Shown: in pieces, positions 1-13,100 of the stretch | How the letters are laid out: the number at the start of each line of letters is the position of its first letter | How positions within the stretch are numbered: the first letter of the stretch is position 1 | From: Volvox africanus | Taxonomy: Eukaryota > Chlorophyta > Chlorophyceae > Chlamydomonadales > Volvocaceae | NCBI GenBank assembly: GCA_030268105.1 | Contig: BSDZ01000004.1 | Coordinates: 3,335,001 to 3,399,000 of the forward strand | Direction of reading: 5' to 3' | Length of the DNA: 64,000 nt | Notes under the pieces: model-generated | Database searches by the model: none | What the model was told of the DNA's origin: nothing | What the model saw: only the letters and a program-made list of their open reading frames with translations | Made by a program: the position numbers and the translations under genes

Positions 1-2289
1 GGCTGTCGGTGCTGCGGCTGCCAGCGTAGGACCAGCGGGTTCCGGTGTTGCACTTCCGGTGGTATCAGCCTTGATTCGGTGAGTAAGTAGCTAGCGGCAT
101 GCTGAAGCAGAGCAGAGTAGTAGTAGCGGTAGGAGGGGGAGGAGGAGGATGTGGGGCTGCAACTAGTCTTGCTGGCTATTCGTCGGTGTTGATATTGAGG
201 CTTGGGGTAGTCCTTTTGACGGTCCAACTGGTGCAGTAGATGGATCATTACGACGGGGATTACGGCACGAGGGGGCAGCATTTACTTGCAGGCACCACTG
301 AAGTTGTGCTGACACGTGAGGATAGTAAACGAATGAGAATAAGGACCAGAACCGTTTGAGCAGTCCATACAGTTCACAGGATTTCCTTCCCCGATCCTTT
401 CTAGGGGAAACCAACCCCTTGTGTTCGCCCCCGAGAGCTGCTAAGCCCAGCTCTTCCTCTTTCCGCCTCTGTTGGTCCCAGCAGGGAAGGCGGCCACGAG
501 GTACCGTTGGTGGTGGACGTCCAGAAGGTCACGGCGATGACAGTGTCGGGTCCCGCCGTGCTGCCCACACCGGAGTCCCAAGCAACGTCAGTAGCGGGGT
601 GCTGTTCGGGTGGCGCTGGTGCTGCTGTGGGGGCTGGCGGCGGGGTCCCCGCCCCGGAAGCGGCTGATGGCAGCGACAGAGAAGAAAGCCATGGGCATGG
701 GCATGGTCGTGAGCACGGCCAGGGACATGTGTGTCGACACGGTAGCAAGGTTTCGGCCGTGATGGCGACTGGAGTGACGAATGAAGCCGGTCCGAAGGGC
801 ACGGTGGCCCACTCGCACAGCAGCAGCGACGACGATGACGACGGAATCCACCACCACCTGTACCATCATGAGCACAGCCACTGCCACAAGCATAAACATG
901 GAGCCGAGGCCAGTGGGCATGGACACGGTCACGGTCATGAACACAGCCATGGTCACGGTCATGAACACAGCTATGGTCATGGTCATGGTCACAGCCACGG
1001 TCATGGTCATGGTCACAGCCACGGTCATGGTCATCGTCATGGTCACAGCCACGCTCATGGTCATGGTCATGGTCGTGGTCACAGCCACGGTCATGACAAC
1101 ATCAACCTGCGCAGCGCGTTGTTGCACGTGGTGGGTGATTTGTTGCAGAGCATTGGAGTGGCGGCAGCAGGGGGGCTGATCTGGTGGAAGCAGGACGATC
1201 CGCGCTGGCAGGTAGGCAGGATTGGACGGGGTTGTGGGGAAGGTAAGGACGGGGCAATTACCGGTGTGTCGTCTGCAGGAGTGGAGCTGGTGCGATCGTG
1301 GCTGCCCGGGTCCCTTTGCGTTGGCCGTGTGCTTTCTCTGGCTGCCGCGGCTATGGCGAGCATCTTGTGTGACTACAGCAATAGTTATAATTTAATTAGG
1401 ATTTAAAATTTTGGGTCAGCAAAGCCTTTACCATGTGATTAGCTAGGATAAGCCTTGCTTTTCCAAGGCTGTAGCCTAAGCAGACGCCTAATTAACGAGC
1501 ATGAGGCTTCCTACGGATCTCAACCCGCACCCCTGCTCTATACGCTTTCACTGAACGCCCCCACCCGGGCTCATCCACAGATCGCTGACCCGATCTGCAC
1601 ATTTGTGTTTGCGGTGTTGGTCGTGATGACGACCCGGGGCATCATCGCCGAGATCACCCACACTCTTATGGAGCGCACTCCGCAGCACGTCAACCTGGCG
1701 ACGGTGACCCGGGCCATGACGATGGTGGGCGTGGGATGGACGGATGGGCAGGGCGGGGACGGGCCAGACCGTACTGTGCGGACGGCGCAGTCCAACATGA
1801 TGGATGGACTGCTTTGAGTTCAGTGTTCTGATCCCACGGCCTTATCGGCATTTAATACCCTCTACCCTAGCCGTACCTAATTCTCCTTGATCTCGGTTCT
1901 GGATGCCCTCCCACCCACCCGCCCACCCGCTAAGAAGACAAAAATGTGACGCCACATACATGCAGATGGACGGCATCCTTGACGTGCACGACTTGCACGT
2001 GTGGAACTTGTCCATGGGGCTGCCCATCCTCACTGCCCATGTCCACATCGCGGAGTCGGCGAACGCAGATGCGGTGCTGCGCGGCCTGGAGGCCTACGTG
2101 CGCGACTCGCTGGGCATCCAGCATTCAACTATCCAGATATGCAACTATCAAGGGGCGGCAGTAGCGGTGACGTCGGCTGTAGCGGCATCCATAACTACCA
2201 GTGCAATCGTCACTGGCCGTGGCGGCAACGGTAACAGCAATGTTACGGCGGGGGGCCCAGGTGCATCAAGCGACAAATGGTGTGAATGA
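1..2289 (+). CDS. CDF-family zinc transporter (ZnT/MTP-like), 5' truncated
   Basis: This is the C-terminal part of a cation diffusion facilitator, a Zn2+/H+ antiporter that loads zinc into vacuoles, vesicles or the secretory pathway. Exons chain in phase: 1-78, 482-1211, 1581-1724, 1966-2289 (TGA stop). Exon 2 encodes a loop with a long HGHGHGH-type tract (about 690-1095), then a fifth membrane helix with the motif [12 protein letters not shown], whose His and Asp match the family's intramembrane zinc site. Exon 3 begins [10 protein letters not shown] (TM6). Exon 4 carries the cytosolic domain with [12 protein letters not shown]. The His-rich loop lies between TM4 and TM5, as usual for this family. 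TM1-4 must lie upstream of the window. The protein ends with a Gly/Ser/Ala-rich tail. The family call is firm, but zinc rather than another metal is inferred from the His loop. The 3' end of exon 3 (ATG|gtgggc) is the least certain boundary. Confidence 0.9.
918..1095 (+). repeat. In-frame His-Gly/His-Ser coding repeat of the CDF loop
   Basis: Imperfect tandem units of GGTCATGGTCATGGTCACAGCCAC encode alternating His-Gly and His-Ser. They form the metal-binding cytosolic loop of the zinc transporter. The repeat produces long shadow open frames on both strands. Confidence 0.9.
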
Positions 2290-4442
2290 AAGCCTACGGT
2301 GCTAGGAGGAGCACCAAAGTGCAATTCAAAAAAATTGAAGTAGAGACTTTATACTAGTAATTGTAGACATGAAACAAGACGACATGAGGAGACCAGCGAT
2401 TCAGCTCTTATCGGATGCCTGGGGAGGAGATGGCAGCGTGGCGCGAGATACCTACGAGACAGCAGCCGGACGTCTGTGTGCTCCTTATTGTTGGGCAGTC
2501 TGTTGCTGCTTATTGGCTGGAGCCAGTGGGGTCAGCGTGTAGTAGGTGCGCATTAAGCCGGCATTGAAAGTTTGTGCCGTGTGTTAAGGTAATGTCTCCT
2601 GATCAAGTGGAGCTCGGCCGCGGCGGGTTGCGTTACCCCTCCCTTCTTTGACCATGGCTATGTGGGCGAGGAGAGTTAAGCCAAGCCAGGATAAATATTG
2701 GATTGCGATATAGGGCACCGTGCCGGAGCGTTCCATCTAGTTAATAAATCGAGTTGGTTAATTGTTTCCGGTGGGTCTTTTCTACACCAGAAGGCATCAG
2801 AGAGGTAAAGCGTGGACGATTCTACTGGTGGCAGAGGTGCGGGAAGTTTAACCGGTGACATGGCGCACTGAAGCACAATGCCCATACTTGATCGCGTCAT
2901 CATGTTAAGCGGTGAGCATGCCATGATGAAAGAGATGAAGCAGTCGTTCCCAAATACCTTCTGTGGGATGAATGGGTTTGCGGTGGCCTCCATGGCCTCC
3001 ATCAGTTTGTCCTTGTCTTCTGTTGCTTGGTATAGGATGGACCAGGACGCCGTGGGCGCTCCCTATCCGCCAGTGCGCCCTAACTCTAGGTTTGGATTGC
3101 GTTTGTCGGAGGCTCAGCCTGTGAGCGCATAGTTAGGCGGTGGGCCTTGAGCGACACTCTTGGCACTGCTGCTCCTGACGGGGCATCCGAGGGGCCTTGC
3201 AGTGCATCTCTAGCTCTGTGATCGTGATGTGCATCAGTATTCCCGCCCGTTCTGCTTTCAGATCCTAGGCATGGCTACAACCTGAAAGCCTGTTTAAACG
3301 TTTGTGTTTGGAGCGAAGTCTCGTACTTGCGGCTCGAAAGCGCAGTCACTGCCCCTTAGTCTGGGAAGTACATGGCTCCTTACGACGGAGCGGGTGACGT
3401 GATGAAAGGGGAATTGTCACAGGCGTTACAGAACGGGTTTCCGAGGACGCGTGCTGGGAGCAGGATATCGGCATTAGATCATTCTAGGTCGTAAGTTAAC
3501 AATTTTTAGTATTCTTATCCCGCTGGTGTTGGCCCGGACATTGTAAAAGCGCGGATACCAATGTACGATAATATGTCATCCGTGTATGACAGCGCTTTCA
3601 GGTTGATTGCACGTTGCGGACATGTGCATTTTGGAAACCTGAGATGCGAGGATTTTAGGAATAATGCGTGTAATGTTTGTGCAGGGGTTATTGCTACTTT
3701 CCCTGGCCTGTGCGGCGTGAGTGTATCATAAGCTCCTTGTTAAGGCTCTTTCGACATCTCCTCCTGACCGCGTGCCATAGGTTGCTCAGGCTCCCAGATG
3801 GTGTGAGCTGGCTTGTAATAGCGGCATGCAGTTCAGGGGTCATTAGGTACTGGTGTATATGTTACCTGGGCAGGACGTGGCCGCGTAGCGCCAAGACTGG
3901 CAAGTTACAACGAGCCCAGACGCTCAAAAGCCGCCGAGCCGGAATTCCAGCAACGAGATACAGTAAACTGTTTGTGAGAAATTCGTAATGCTTCTGCCCA
4001 AAGACGCATTTTGTTGCAGTCAACGCAAAATGGCTGTCGTACAAGCCGAGTGACCCCAGCTCTCGGCTCTGTGCGCCCATGTCTTTGTGATGGACGGTCC
4101 ATCACTCCATGCCAAAGCGATCAATTCTCCATCCAGTATTATTTTTGAACTCAGCTTTGGGTGAAGAGTGCATTTGCAAAATATATTATTAGCAAATCCA
4201 GAGAAGCCTGCTCAGGCGACTTGTTGGCGAAAGAATCCCATTGCTGAGGATTTTTACAGATATTGTCCTATATTAACAGCCCTGTTTGGAATATTGAGTA
4301 CGTATCTTGAGACTGCGAATACATTTTTCCTTGTTCACCTTGAACTGGATAAACATCGGTCCCTATTGGCCGCCAAATTCGTTTTCCAAGAATGCATAAT
4401 GTGCTATGTTGAAGTTAGGATTACAGCACGGTCACCCACGTT
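2290..4442. other. Intergenic region
   Basis: About 2.1 kb between the zinc transporter stop and the RING-protein start. Only short, non-overlapping open frames occur, with no recognisable domain and no chain of splice-compatible exons. It presumably holds the transporter 3' UTR and the promoter of the next gene. A TGTAA occurs at 3542-3546, which is far for a 3' UTR. No TATA box can be assigned with confidence. Confidence 0.5.
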
Positions 4443-7400
4443 ATGTTGGCGATGGACGGAGGAGAGCCGTTGGAGCTTCACTGTCCCATCTGTTACGGCG
4501 AGCAGGGCGACTCCGATTTTTCCACGCTTATATGCGGTCACATATTTCATGAAAAGTGCCTGACGCGATCCCTACGCATAAAGAAGGAATGCCCTAGCTG
4601 TCGGGTAAGCTGTCAAAGCGTGGATTCGAAGCCCTAGCCACAGGTCCGGCAACCGAGATTGTTAATGGCTGAATCTTACGATGCCGCACTCGATGCGGGA
4701 CCTATGGACACCCTTTCTTCACCTGATATAGTGCCCCGCGAGGCCGCTAGACAACGGGCGCGGCAGCAGTAGCCATCCTAAATGCCCATGCAAGACCGGG
4801 CAGCCGCTGCGGCTTTTCCACTTGCAGCGCCCGCGCGGTGGCGAGGATGCTGCAGCGGCGGCGTTGCGAGCGGTGGGGGGGCCTTCAGGTGCCGTCGTTG
4901 ACGCCGCAGTGTTGGCGACTGTGAAGCAATTAATGGCCGATCGGGAGTCCCAGTTGCAGGAAGCGCTAAGGGAGCAGCGAGAACGGGCAGCGGGGCTGGA
5001 GGTGGAGCTAGAAAAGGAGCGGGCGGAGGTCGTCAAGGCACAGGCAAGGTTTTCGGGTGCCACAATCACAGAATTTGTCAGGGCAAAAGCAGGGTCTGAG
5101 TTGTGGCTGTGTAAGTGGGTCAACCGGCATGGAGAGAGAGATGGCGGTCAGCGGGCATCGGCGGGTGCCCGTGGTGCGGCTGAACGCCACCACACACACC
5201 AAGCTGGCTGAAGCGCTTCCAGGCTGGCCAATGAAGGCCATTCCCGGTATGCAGGCGGACCGCGAGAATCCAGGACTGTCACCAACCCATCCCTGCTCCA
5301 TCGCTGTTGACATTGGACTTCCCTAACCCTGCGCTCTGAGAGGTAAACACAAACACAAACACCTGAGGTAAACACAAACACCATACGCCGCAGCCATGCC
5401 GGGCATCAGGCTGTCGCAAAAGTGCACTAGGGCGGCTTTGGTACCCGCTACCGCAGCATGGTCGTCTGTTGCATCCCGAAGCCCTCATCATGTCCGGCTA
5501 TACTGTGCAATATCTCCATGCGTCCGCAGGAAAAAGCGGAAAGGCGCAGGGAGCGGTTGGAGGTTATGAAGAAGGAGCACCAGCTGAACACTGCCAGGTG
5601 CGGGAGAACAGTTGGGGGCCGGTAGGAGTACTGTGTCATCGAGGTGTTGTGGAACGTTGAATCCGACTCTCCTCCAGACAGGGTCACCTGACGACAAACG
5701 AGTGCATATTACCAAACATAAATAATTTCGCAGCAGGGGGTTAAAGATGCTGGTTCTTCGTTATTTCCTTCATTCTGCAAAGGTCCAAACAGCTTTCCAT
5801 GCACAGATGTTAACGCCATCGATAATGATATGCCTCAGCTGATAAGTCGTGGCCGCAAGGGCAAGCTGCCGTCCAGGGTCCTGGTGTTGACGCAGCTGCC
5901 GGCGCCATGAGTTCTTGCGCCTCCGCCTGAACGCGACGCCAGGGCGGAAGTACAGCATGGGGTTTCCCGCGTCACGCATCGAGTCGTCGGAAACGGCACC
6001 CACTCTTCAACGTCGACGGCCCACTTCGGCCAAGCGCGTGCACCTGCCTCCCCCCTCCTGTTGAAGCATCCACTCAAGGGACACTCCTGCAGATGTGGCA
6101 CTGTGAATGTCTCACAGCACTGCGCACAGCAATCGACATACGAAGCGAACAACGGAACCCCCCAGGCGTGTGCCGATTCATGTGCTCAAGACTGGTGAAC
6201 TTGCCCCAGCGCCACATCTGCTCCGCGTGCCCCATCACCTGTCGCGGGGGTCCTCATCACAGGCTGTCTCCACACGGCATCTGCCTTGCAGGCTCACTGA
6301 GGATAAATACCGGCTGGAGGCCCGGGAGAGGGAGCTGATGGAGGAACTCATCTGCGCGCGGAAGGCGCTGCATGGCATGCGGATGGACCTGGTATGCATT
6401 ATGTGGTGTTGTCCTTCAATGTATTGGGAGGGAGAGGTTGCGAAAGACGGGAATGTATGCGTGGAACCTCGGGAATTGCGCTCTTGCCATGGTCTCGGCA
6501 CCCGCACGTGCGGACTGCACATCCAAACATTAGCCACTTTACCCGGCAGGATAAAGCCCGCGCTACGGTGTACGAGCGGGACGAAGCCGTCATGCGGCTG
6601 AAGCGAGAGGTGGCGATGCAACGTGCCCGCGCGGGAGGCTCTGCGGCTCTGCAGCCTCGCGAATTGTCCGAGCTGTTGGGAGAGCGTAAAGTGCGTTGAT
6701 CGGGAAGGGCCGAGAAGGAAAGGGGTCATTTGGTTGTTGTTCTTGGGACTGTGGTGATTGTTTTATGTGGCTCGGTCGTCATGTTTGGGCAAGCTCGGGC
6801 CACCAGCGTGTGGTGCGGCGCCCGGCCCGAATGCAAGAATGTGGCCACACGGTACTCAGCCAGGCCGCGGATGAGCAAACACGGACTATCGGTCACAAGT
6901 GCAATGCCAATGGCTTGTACCACCATGCGCCTTAGCATCAGCGCTTAAAATTGCAAGGTTTGTCCTTACCGTGGCAAAACTGAGCCCTGCGATAACACAC
7001 ACGCATCTATCGCCTTTCCCCCCTTCATGCAGGAAGACTGGCAAGCGGTGTATTCAATGAAGGTACGATTGGGTACGGCAGGGTTGCTTGCCAGAAACAT
7101 GATCATTCGTTGGTAATTCCGTTATGTCCGTTATATCACACGTTTCTGTCCTCAGAACGTTCTAGGAATATAGTGCTAGGCTGAGCTGCAATGATGCATT
7201 CGCACTTTACCCATTGAGCTCCAGCCATTCTCGCACTGCTCTTGCGGTGCCTTATCCCGAATTTCCACCTCACGCATAGGTTACATAGGATGGGACCAAG
7301 CCACATCTTCATTTAAGTAAATGTCGCATGCCTGCAGCCCCAGCCAACCCCAGCTTGTGTCCAAGGACCGAATCAAGACTATAACTTTGGTTGCACGTAC

Positions 7401-10011
7401 ATCTATGCCATACGGTCATAAAACACGAAAGGTGTAAATGTCCGGTCGTAAACCGAGGAGAACATTTGGCCTAAAGGTGTTCCTGGTTTCATGTCATTCT
7501 TGCATCCCTTTCCTACAGGTGGAGGAGCTGCGGCGGGCTATGGAGGTGGTGGCGGAGCTTCGGGCGGAGGTGGCCCACAGGAAGACGGACGGGGACACCA
7601 GGGTGGCAGCGGAGAGGCTGGCGGGAGCGGAGAGGCTCAAGGTACGGGTTGGATGGGGCATGGACTCCAGGGTGGACAAGCCACAGCAGGTTGAAGCTGG
7701 AGGTGGAAGATGCTTGTTGGTTGACCGCTTGATTGATCTGTAACCGATTTGCAAGGTGACGCACGCCCACTAAGCTCCGTGATCGGGGGGGGGGGTAGCT
7801 CCACTCGTTTGGAAGTGGAATTAGGCCGATAACGGAATTCTGGTTCTTTGGTCTCGGCCCTTTGACCCCACATTCCTTCGCGGTTTCTCAGCGCTCTTGC
7901 GTGGCATCCCTCTTGGAAGCGGCCCCTGGTAAATGACGACCGTTACCTCCGTGACCACATGCGCTTACGTATGGCACCTTGCATTTGAACCTTATCCACT
8001 CCGGGCGTGCTGCCGAAAAATGGAAAACGTACGGCGCCCTTGTGCTCGCCGCTTCACCTCAGGCTGTTGCGCAGGAGCGGGACGACGCTAAACGCGAGCT
8101 GATGGAGCTGGAGGTAATGATGGATGTGTTAAGTGGGGCTCGTCCTACGCTGATTGGGATAGGTTGGATCCGAGTAGGGCCGTGGAATTACCCAGGGGCC
8201 CCAGGGCCTGGGATTTAAGTGACGACCCTAAGATGAGAGGTCCCTGTGCAACTCCCTAGTAGCTGGCTGTCGCGGGTTGGCTTGGGTAACTTGCGGGCTC
8301 TGCCAATGCGACAATGTGTAAAGTCTGATACTGCCTTCATGCCCAACTTCTATACCCTTCATCGCGCACTAATTGACGGGATCGCATGAAGATGGAGGCT
8401 TCCCTTTTACGGTCACGCAGTACAAGGTTCATGAGGGCCTACGCCAGCTGAAGGACTTGCAATCCGGCGCAGCAGTAGGCGCGGACTCAGCACGGCCTAA
8501 GCATAGCACTGTCCCGGGTGCTGCTGCCGCTGGAGCCACCACAGCGGTGGCGGCGGTGGGACTTGGTTCCAGGGCAGTGGCCGCGCTGCACAAGGCCGCG
8601 AAGCCGCAAAATCATCCTTCTTCGCTTGGATCGCCCTTGAGGCCTGGGGACGCTGGGCATCGAGACACTGCGGCTAGGGATGGCTGTCATGATGACGATG
8701 AAGATGGCTTGCTGGCTCTGGTGCTGCAGGCGATGGAGGGCTTTGAGAGCGGGGAGAAGAGCGATGACGACCTTGTAGAAGGGGTGAAGAAGCGGCAAGG
8801 TAGCGGGGCGCGTGGCAGCGCTGGGGCCTCCGGAAGTTGTAAACCGCCAGCCACAATATCGGCGCATGGCGGCCGCACCGCAGCAGCCACTCCCCCCGGT
8901 GATCATGTCGAGGACGAGGTCCTGGACGATAACACGTCGTATGATATGGCGGCGGAAGAGGCCGAGAATGCACCTCCGAGCAAGCGGCAGCGACTAGATT
9001 ACAGCATCGGTGGCGGTGGCGACAATCATAATAGTTTAGACGGTCAAGATTGTGACATTGGTGGGCTTGATGATGTGGAGCCAGTGCCGCAGCTGCCCCG
9101 CTTCTTCTCGGGGCGGCTTATTGCGGGCGGCCCAGCTGCCACGGGTCCCTCACAGGATCAGCGGGGCACAGGGCTGCTTGCGGGCGCCGGCGTAGCGACG
9201 ACTGGCAGGACGTTTGGCGTTTCCTTCGCGTCCAAGATGCAAACGGACGCATCACGCTGGGGCCGCGGCAGCAATGGAGCTGGCCTTGTATGTGAGGGCC
9301 CGGATGGCAGAGGTGGCACGACGCGCTTTCCTCTCACCAGCAGCTTATTGAACAATAGTGGCGCTCGAAAGGTACGTCTGTCATAGGTGTCAAGGTACAT
9401 ACTGCACGGCGGAGTGTAGAACTGTTCTGGATGACGTGCAGCGCGTTGTAGGTATGCGTGCGTGCATTTAGGGAGGTGGCCACAGCCTTCGTGAGGCAGG
9501 TGGTTCCCAACAGTCAAGCGCGGGTTGGGAAAAAGGGGTTATCTCCTTTCCCTAAAGACCAGTGCGGAAACTTAGGTGGCGGTAAGTGATAAACGGGGTA
9601 AAGGGAAACCTTAACTCCTGCTAGCTACAGGCCAGAACAGGCTCGTCAAGCTTTGGATTTCCCCGGTTCAGCTTCGTTCCAGCCCTCGGCATGAAGGAAT
9701 ATGGCGCCACGCCGATCAGAATGATGTGGGCAACGTTGTGGATTCGGACGAGCAGTTCAATGTGCATGATGTGCAGTGAGAGCCACCACGGCTGTTGGAC
9801 ACCCATACACACGGTTTTTGTCCCAAGACCCCCCCCCCCACACACACACGATGAAACGCTGGAAGCCACGCCTTCCTGCGTGCAGGTGGTGTCTGAGAGT
9901 AGGTCTGCGGTAGGTCGCGGTGGTGGTAGACGAGATCGTGGAGGTCGCGGTGGGCCGCAGGGACGCATTGACGCCTTCTTGCGCCCCACTCCACAGCCCA
10001 GTCGGCGGTAA
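4443..10011 (+). CDS. TRAIP-like RING-H2 E3 ubiquitin ligase
   Basis: The exons join in phase: 4443-4604, 4828-5043 (3' end uncertain), 5530-5597, 6292-6391, 6550-6690, 7033-7062, 7519-7641, 8063-8113, 8421-9371, 9636-9770 (uncertain), 9886-10011. This gives about 700 residues. Residues 14-53 form a complete C3H2C3 RING (C-x2-C-x13-C-x-H-x2-H-x2-C-x10-C-x2-C). About 260 residues of charged, heptad-like coiled coil follow, then a disordered Ala/Gly-rich region. The last exon is Gly/Arg-rich and contains QGRIDAFL (9958-9981), a PIP-box-like motif. An N-terminal RING, a coiled coil and a C-terminal PCNA-binding motif is the architecture of TRAIP/NOPO. That ligase acts at stalled replisomes and at DNA-protein or interstrand crosslinks. 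Function is inferred from architecture, because RING plus coiled coil alone is not diagnostic. ATG 4443 is followed by another in-frame ATG at 4452. Exon 2 may use a GC donor (CAG|gcaagg). Confidence 0.72.
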
Positions 10012-10167
10012 GCGCCGTCAATCAGCAGGTCGCGTCCGCCGTCAGCTGCCAGCATGCCATTGACCGAGGAAGATGAAGGTTCGCCCAGACGGGTCCCAGA
10101 ATGGATCTGGCAGCCCGCGTGCAAGTGCTCTCCCTCCATCCAGAGCTGTTCTAGCTTGCTGCACACG

Positions 10168-10172
10168 TGTAA
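10168..10172 (+). terminator. TGTAA polyadenylation signal, RING gene
   Basis: TGTAA lies about 157 bases after the TAA stop at 10009-10011. That distance is reasonable for a volvocine 3' UTR. Confidence 0.5.
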
Positions 10173-13100
10173 TCCTGCCCAGCAGCACCACCCTGCTGTC
10201 CAGGTCCGCGGGTTCCATCGCTACCTCGGCAGCACCTTCCACCACCTTCCTCCAGAGACAGCATGACAAGAGCACGCAACGCAGGCAAAGAAGAGCTATG
10301 ACGGTCCCTGCAAATTCCGGAGTGTTAGAACGCCAATACCTGATGCCAGGAAATTAGCAGAGCGGTAGCACAGCAGGGCTAGTTGTCAGATTGCCGGTTG
10401 CTGCAAGGTTATAAGCGGCAGGGGTCACTTACAAAAATGAGCTGCGCTTTCTTAGGGTCTGAAGGAAGCATTTTCCGGTATAAATTGCCGCTTCTATTTT
10501 TTCCTCGTCGGGCACCTCGAAGAAAAGCTGCTGCAGCTTAGCTGCTGACGCGTTTGACATTTTTTATGCGATATTGCAGTACACTCTTGTCTGTTCTTTT
10601 GCGGGTGAATTGAATAGTTAAGGAAGAAAACTTTAATTGCATGTAGATGCCAGACCATAGGTCGCCAGTTATACCAAGTTCTAGGCCTCAAAGGGATTGC
10701 CTAACAAGGACTAGGCTGTGGCTGGCCTGTTTAGGCTCCGTGAGCGATCACTTGCGTAACATGCGATCCTTACAAGTTAAGCTATATGACGACATGCTAA
10801 AAATTGTATTATTAGTTAATCATAATAGATGTCCGGACTTGTCGGTAGCTCCTCGTCCGTTGCTGTTACGACGTACTGGCGTGGCGGCCTAACTCCCTAA
10901 CGAAAGCACTACATGAGGTTTGGACAGATCAAGGGCCCACGGGTCGTGAGAAAAGGACGCATGTGGTTTATCTGTTGTATGGATACACCAAAGAGGCGCT
11001 TCAGCCCTCACACTTCGGCTCCAGCTGATTGATAAATGACCGATGTTATGAGCCTGGAACGAAGAGGCTTGAAGTTGATGCACAGAATGTACTGCCAGGC
11101 ACTAGCCTCCATTAGGAAGGCACCCGGCGTCCAGTATTAACCATAATTATTTATCCAACAATGCCAATACGTACACACTTTTCAGGGTTACTTCTTCAGC
11201 AGGCAAAGGCAAATTTCTTAAATCTTTGTGCTAACATACGGTTTTTCGTGTTGTCGTAATAGCGGACAACAGAAATCAAGCAGTCAATGGACACCCTAGG
11301 AAATCCCGAGGACGGACGGAAGGGCGCAAAGCTTGGCCGGCACTAATAGATGTTGAGCGTCCGCGAAGCTGCAGGAAAGCTTCTCCTCTGCAGATGAGGG
11401 AATCGACATCCGCGTCGCCTTGCCATACCATTTTCGCGTTGCTCTTCACAGTTTATGGGCAGGTACGTTTGGGCCATTTACTTTGAAATGCATGACTGTA
11501 AGGGGCGATGTTGGCATGCTAATGGTCGGAAGCACACATTGACGCCCTGCTTCGCCTCATTCGGGAACGGGGAATAAGCGTCGGAGGCAATCTAGTGCTC
11601 CTGTTACAGGGTATAGAAGATGATGTGATAACTAGTCGTGACAGTGAACAGCCAAGCATCTGGAGGGATACAGAGGAGGCGGAGTTTAGGCAGCTGCCAT
11701 CAGGAAAAAACTGCCCATCCTTGATCACTGTCATCTGCTCTGGTTGGCATACCCCCCTGCGTCCCGACATATCCTGGTAAAGACGGGAAGGCCATGGGTT
11801 GTTTTTCACTGTGAACGATGGGGAGCTTCCGGTAGTAAAAAATGGATCTTAAATGCAGTTTCCATACAAGTCTTGTGCTAATGATTTTGCTCGTCCATTA
11901 TAGCGACGCGCTATTGGCGGATGATGGAATGCGGCTCAGCTTTCATGACCTAACCATCCAACCGCATACGCCCGTGCAAGCACCCGACGTGCCCAACGGC
12001 GCCTGCTGCATTGAGATTTTAGGACTATTGTAATAAAAGAACAATGCTTGCAGCCGTCGGCAAAAGGAGGCCGAATCGACGGTGGTGTCTGAAATGCGAA
12101 TCCGTACAGCTAGACGTAACCGTATGATGCCGTAAGGTACTGATGCCAGCCCTCAGTCATACAGCATGAAGCAATCTCGTTACTTTGCGTAAGCATTTTT
12201 TCCAGACTACGTGGTGAATATGTACCTAGAATAGCGTCGTCTCAGTATCTCAGTTCCTATAGAGTTTCAGTATTCCATGTGCTGGCATGACGCATCCTCA
12301 GGCGGCCGACGGCACCCGCAGACCTACCAGGCACGTAAAAATATTAGTCAACATTTACTCTTTTACTCTTTTGAAATAATTACCTGACCTGGTGGTGGTT
12401 TCAAGTAATCTGAAAACGACGGGACGGCATCATGGCTATAGCATGCATGTCAAATCAATCGTGGCGTCTGGCGTGTGAGGGAAGCACGTGTCATCCTAGC
12501 TTTGCGTACACTCACCAGCTTTGCATTTTCTTCGAATATGTCTGCCCCTAATTCGGTTTACATCTACGGTGGAACCATTTATATCAGTGCATGCTGGAAC
12601 CTTGTGGGTCCAGTGACGTTTGTAGGAAGCCACGATTCTTTATAAAATGTTCGCTCTTTGGAAGCAATTTTACTTACTCAAAACCGAATGGTCAGACAGC
12701 GTAGGCCCCTCCGTACCTCGGAGGAACACAACCACACATATATAGGGAGTCCCTGAAGATGAATGGAAGGATTACAGCCAGTATAAAGATATAATGTAAC
12801 ATGTCGTTTAGGTGCTTTTTAGCTAAGGCCGACAATCGCAGTGACAGCTATCTTATTGAAGCTCGAATTAAGTCTTAACCTTCTTTTCCGATACTTGCGT
12901 CATATAATAATGAATAAATCTTTAAAAGCCAAAAGTTGAAGTGTTCGAATTTGCATGCCTTATTTTGTCGGCTTTTACGTTTGGACGAGTCGGACGAATG
13001 CTACGACCACATTGCAGGATAAACGTATCAAACGCATTTTGCTTACGCAACTCTCTCTCGCATATCTTATTTATGACTTGAGACTTGATGTTAGGCTCCT

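Noticed and set aside
588..1127. Long minus-strand frame opposite the His-rich loop
   Set aside because: It is the complement of a repetitive His/Gly coding repeat and reads as a Val/Met/Thr repeat with no domain. It is a shadow of the zinc transporter.
3542..3546. TGTAA as the zinc transporter polyadenylation signal
   Set aside because: It is about 1.25 kb after the stop, longer than expected. The true 3' end is unresolved.
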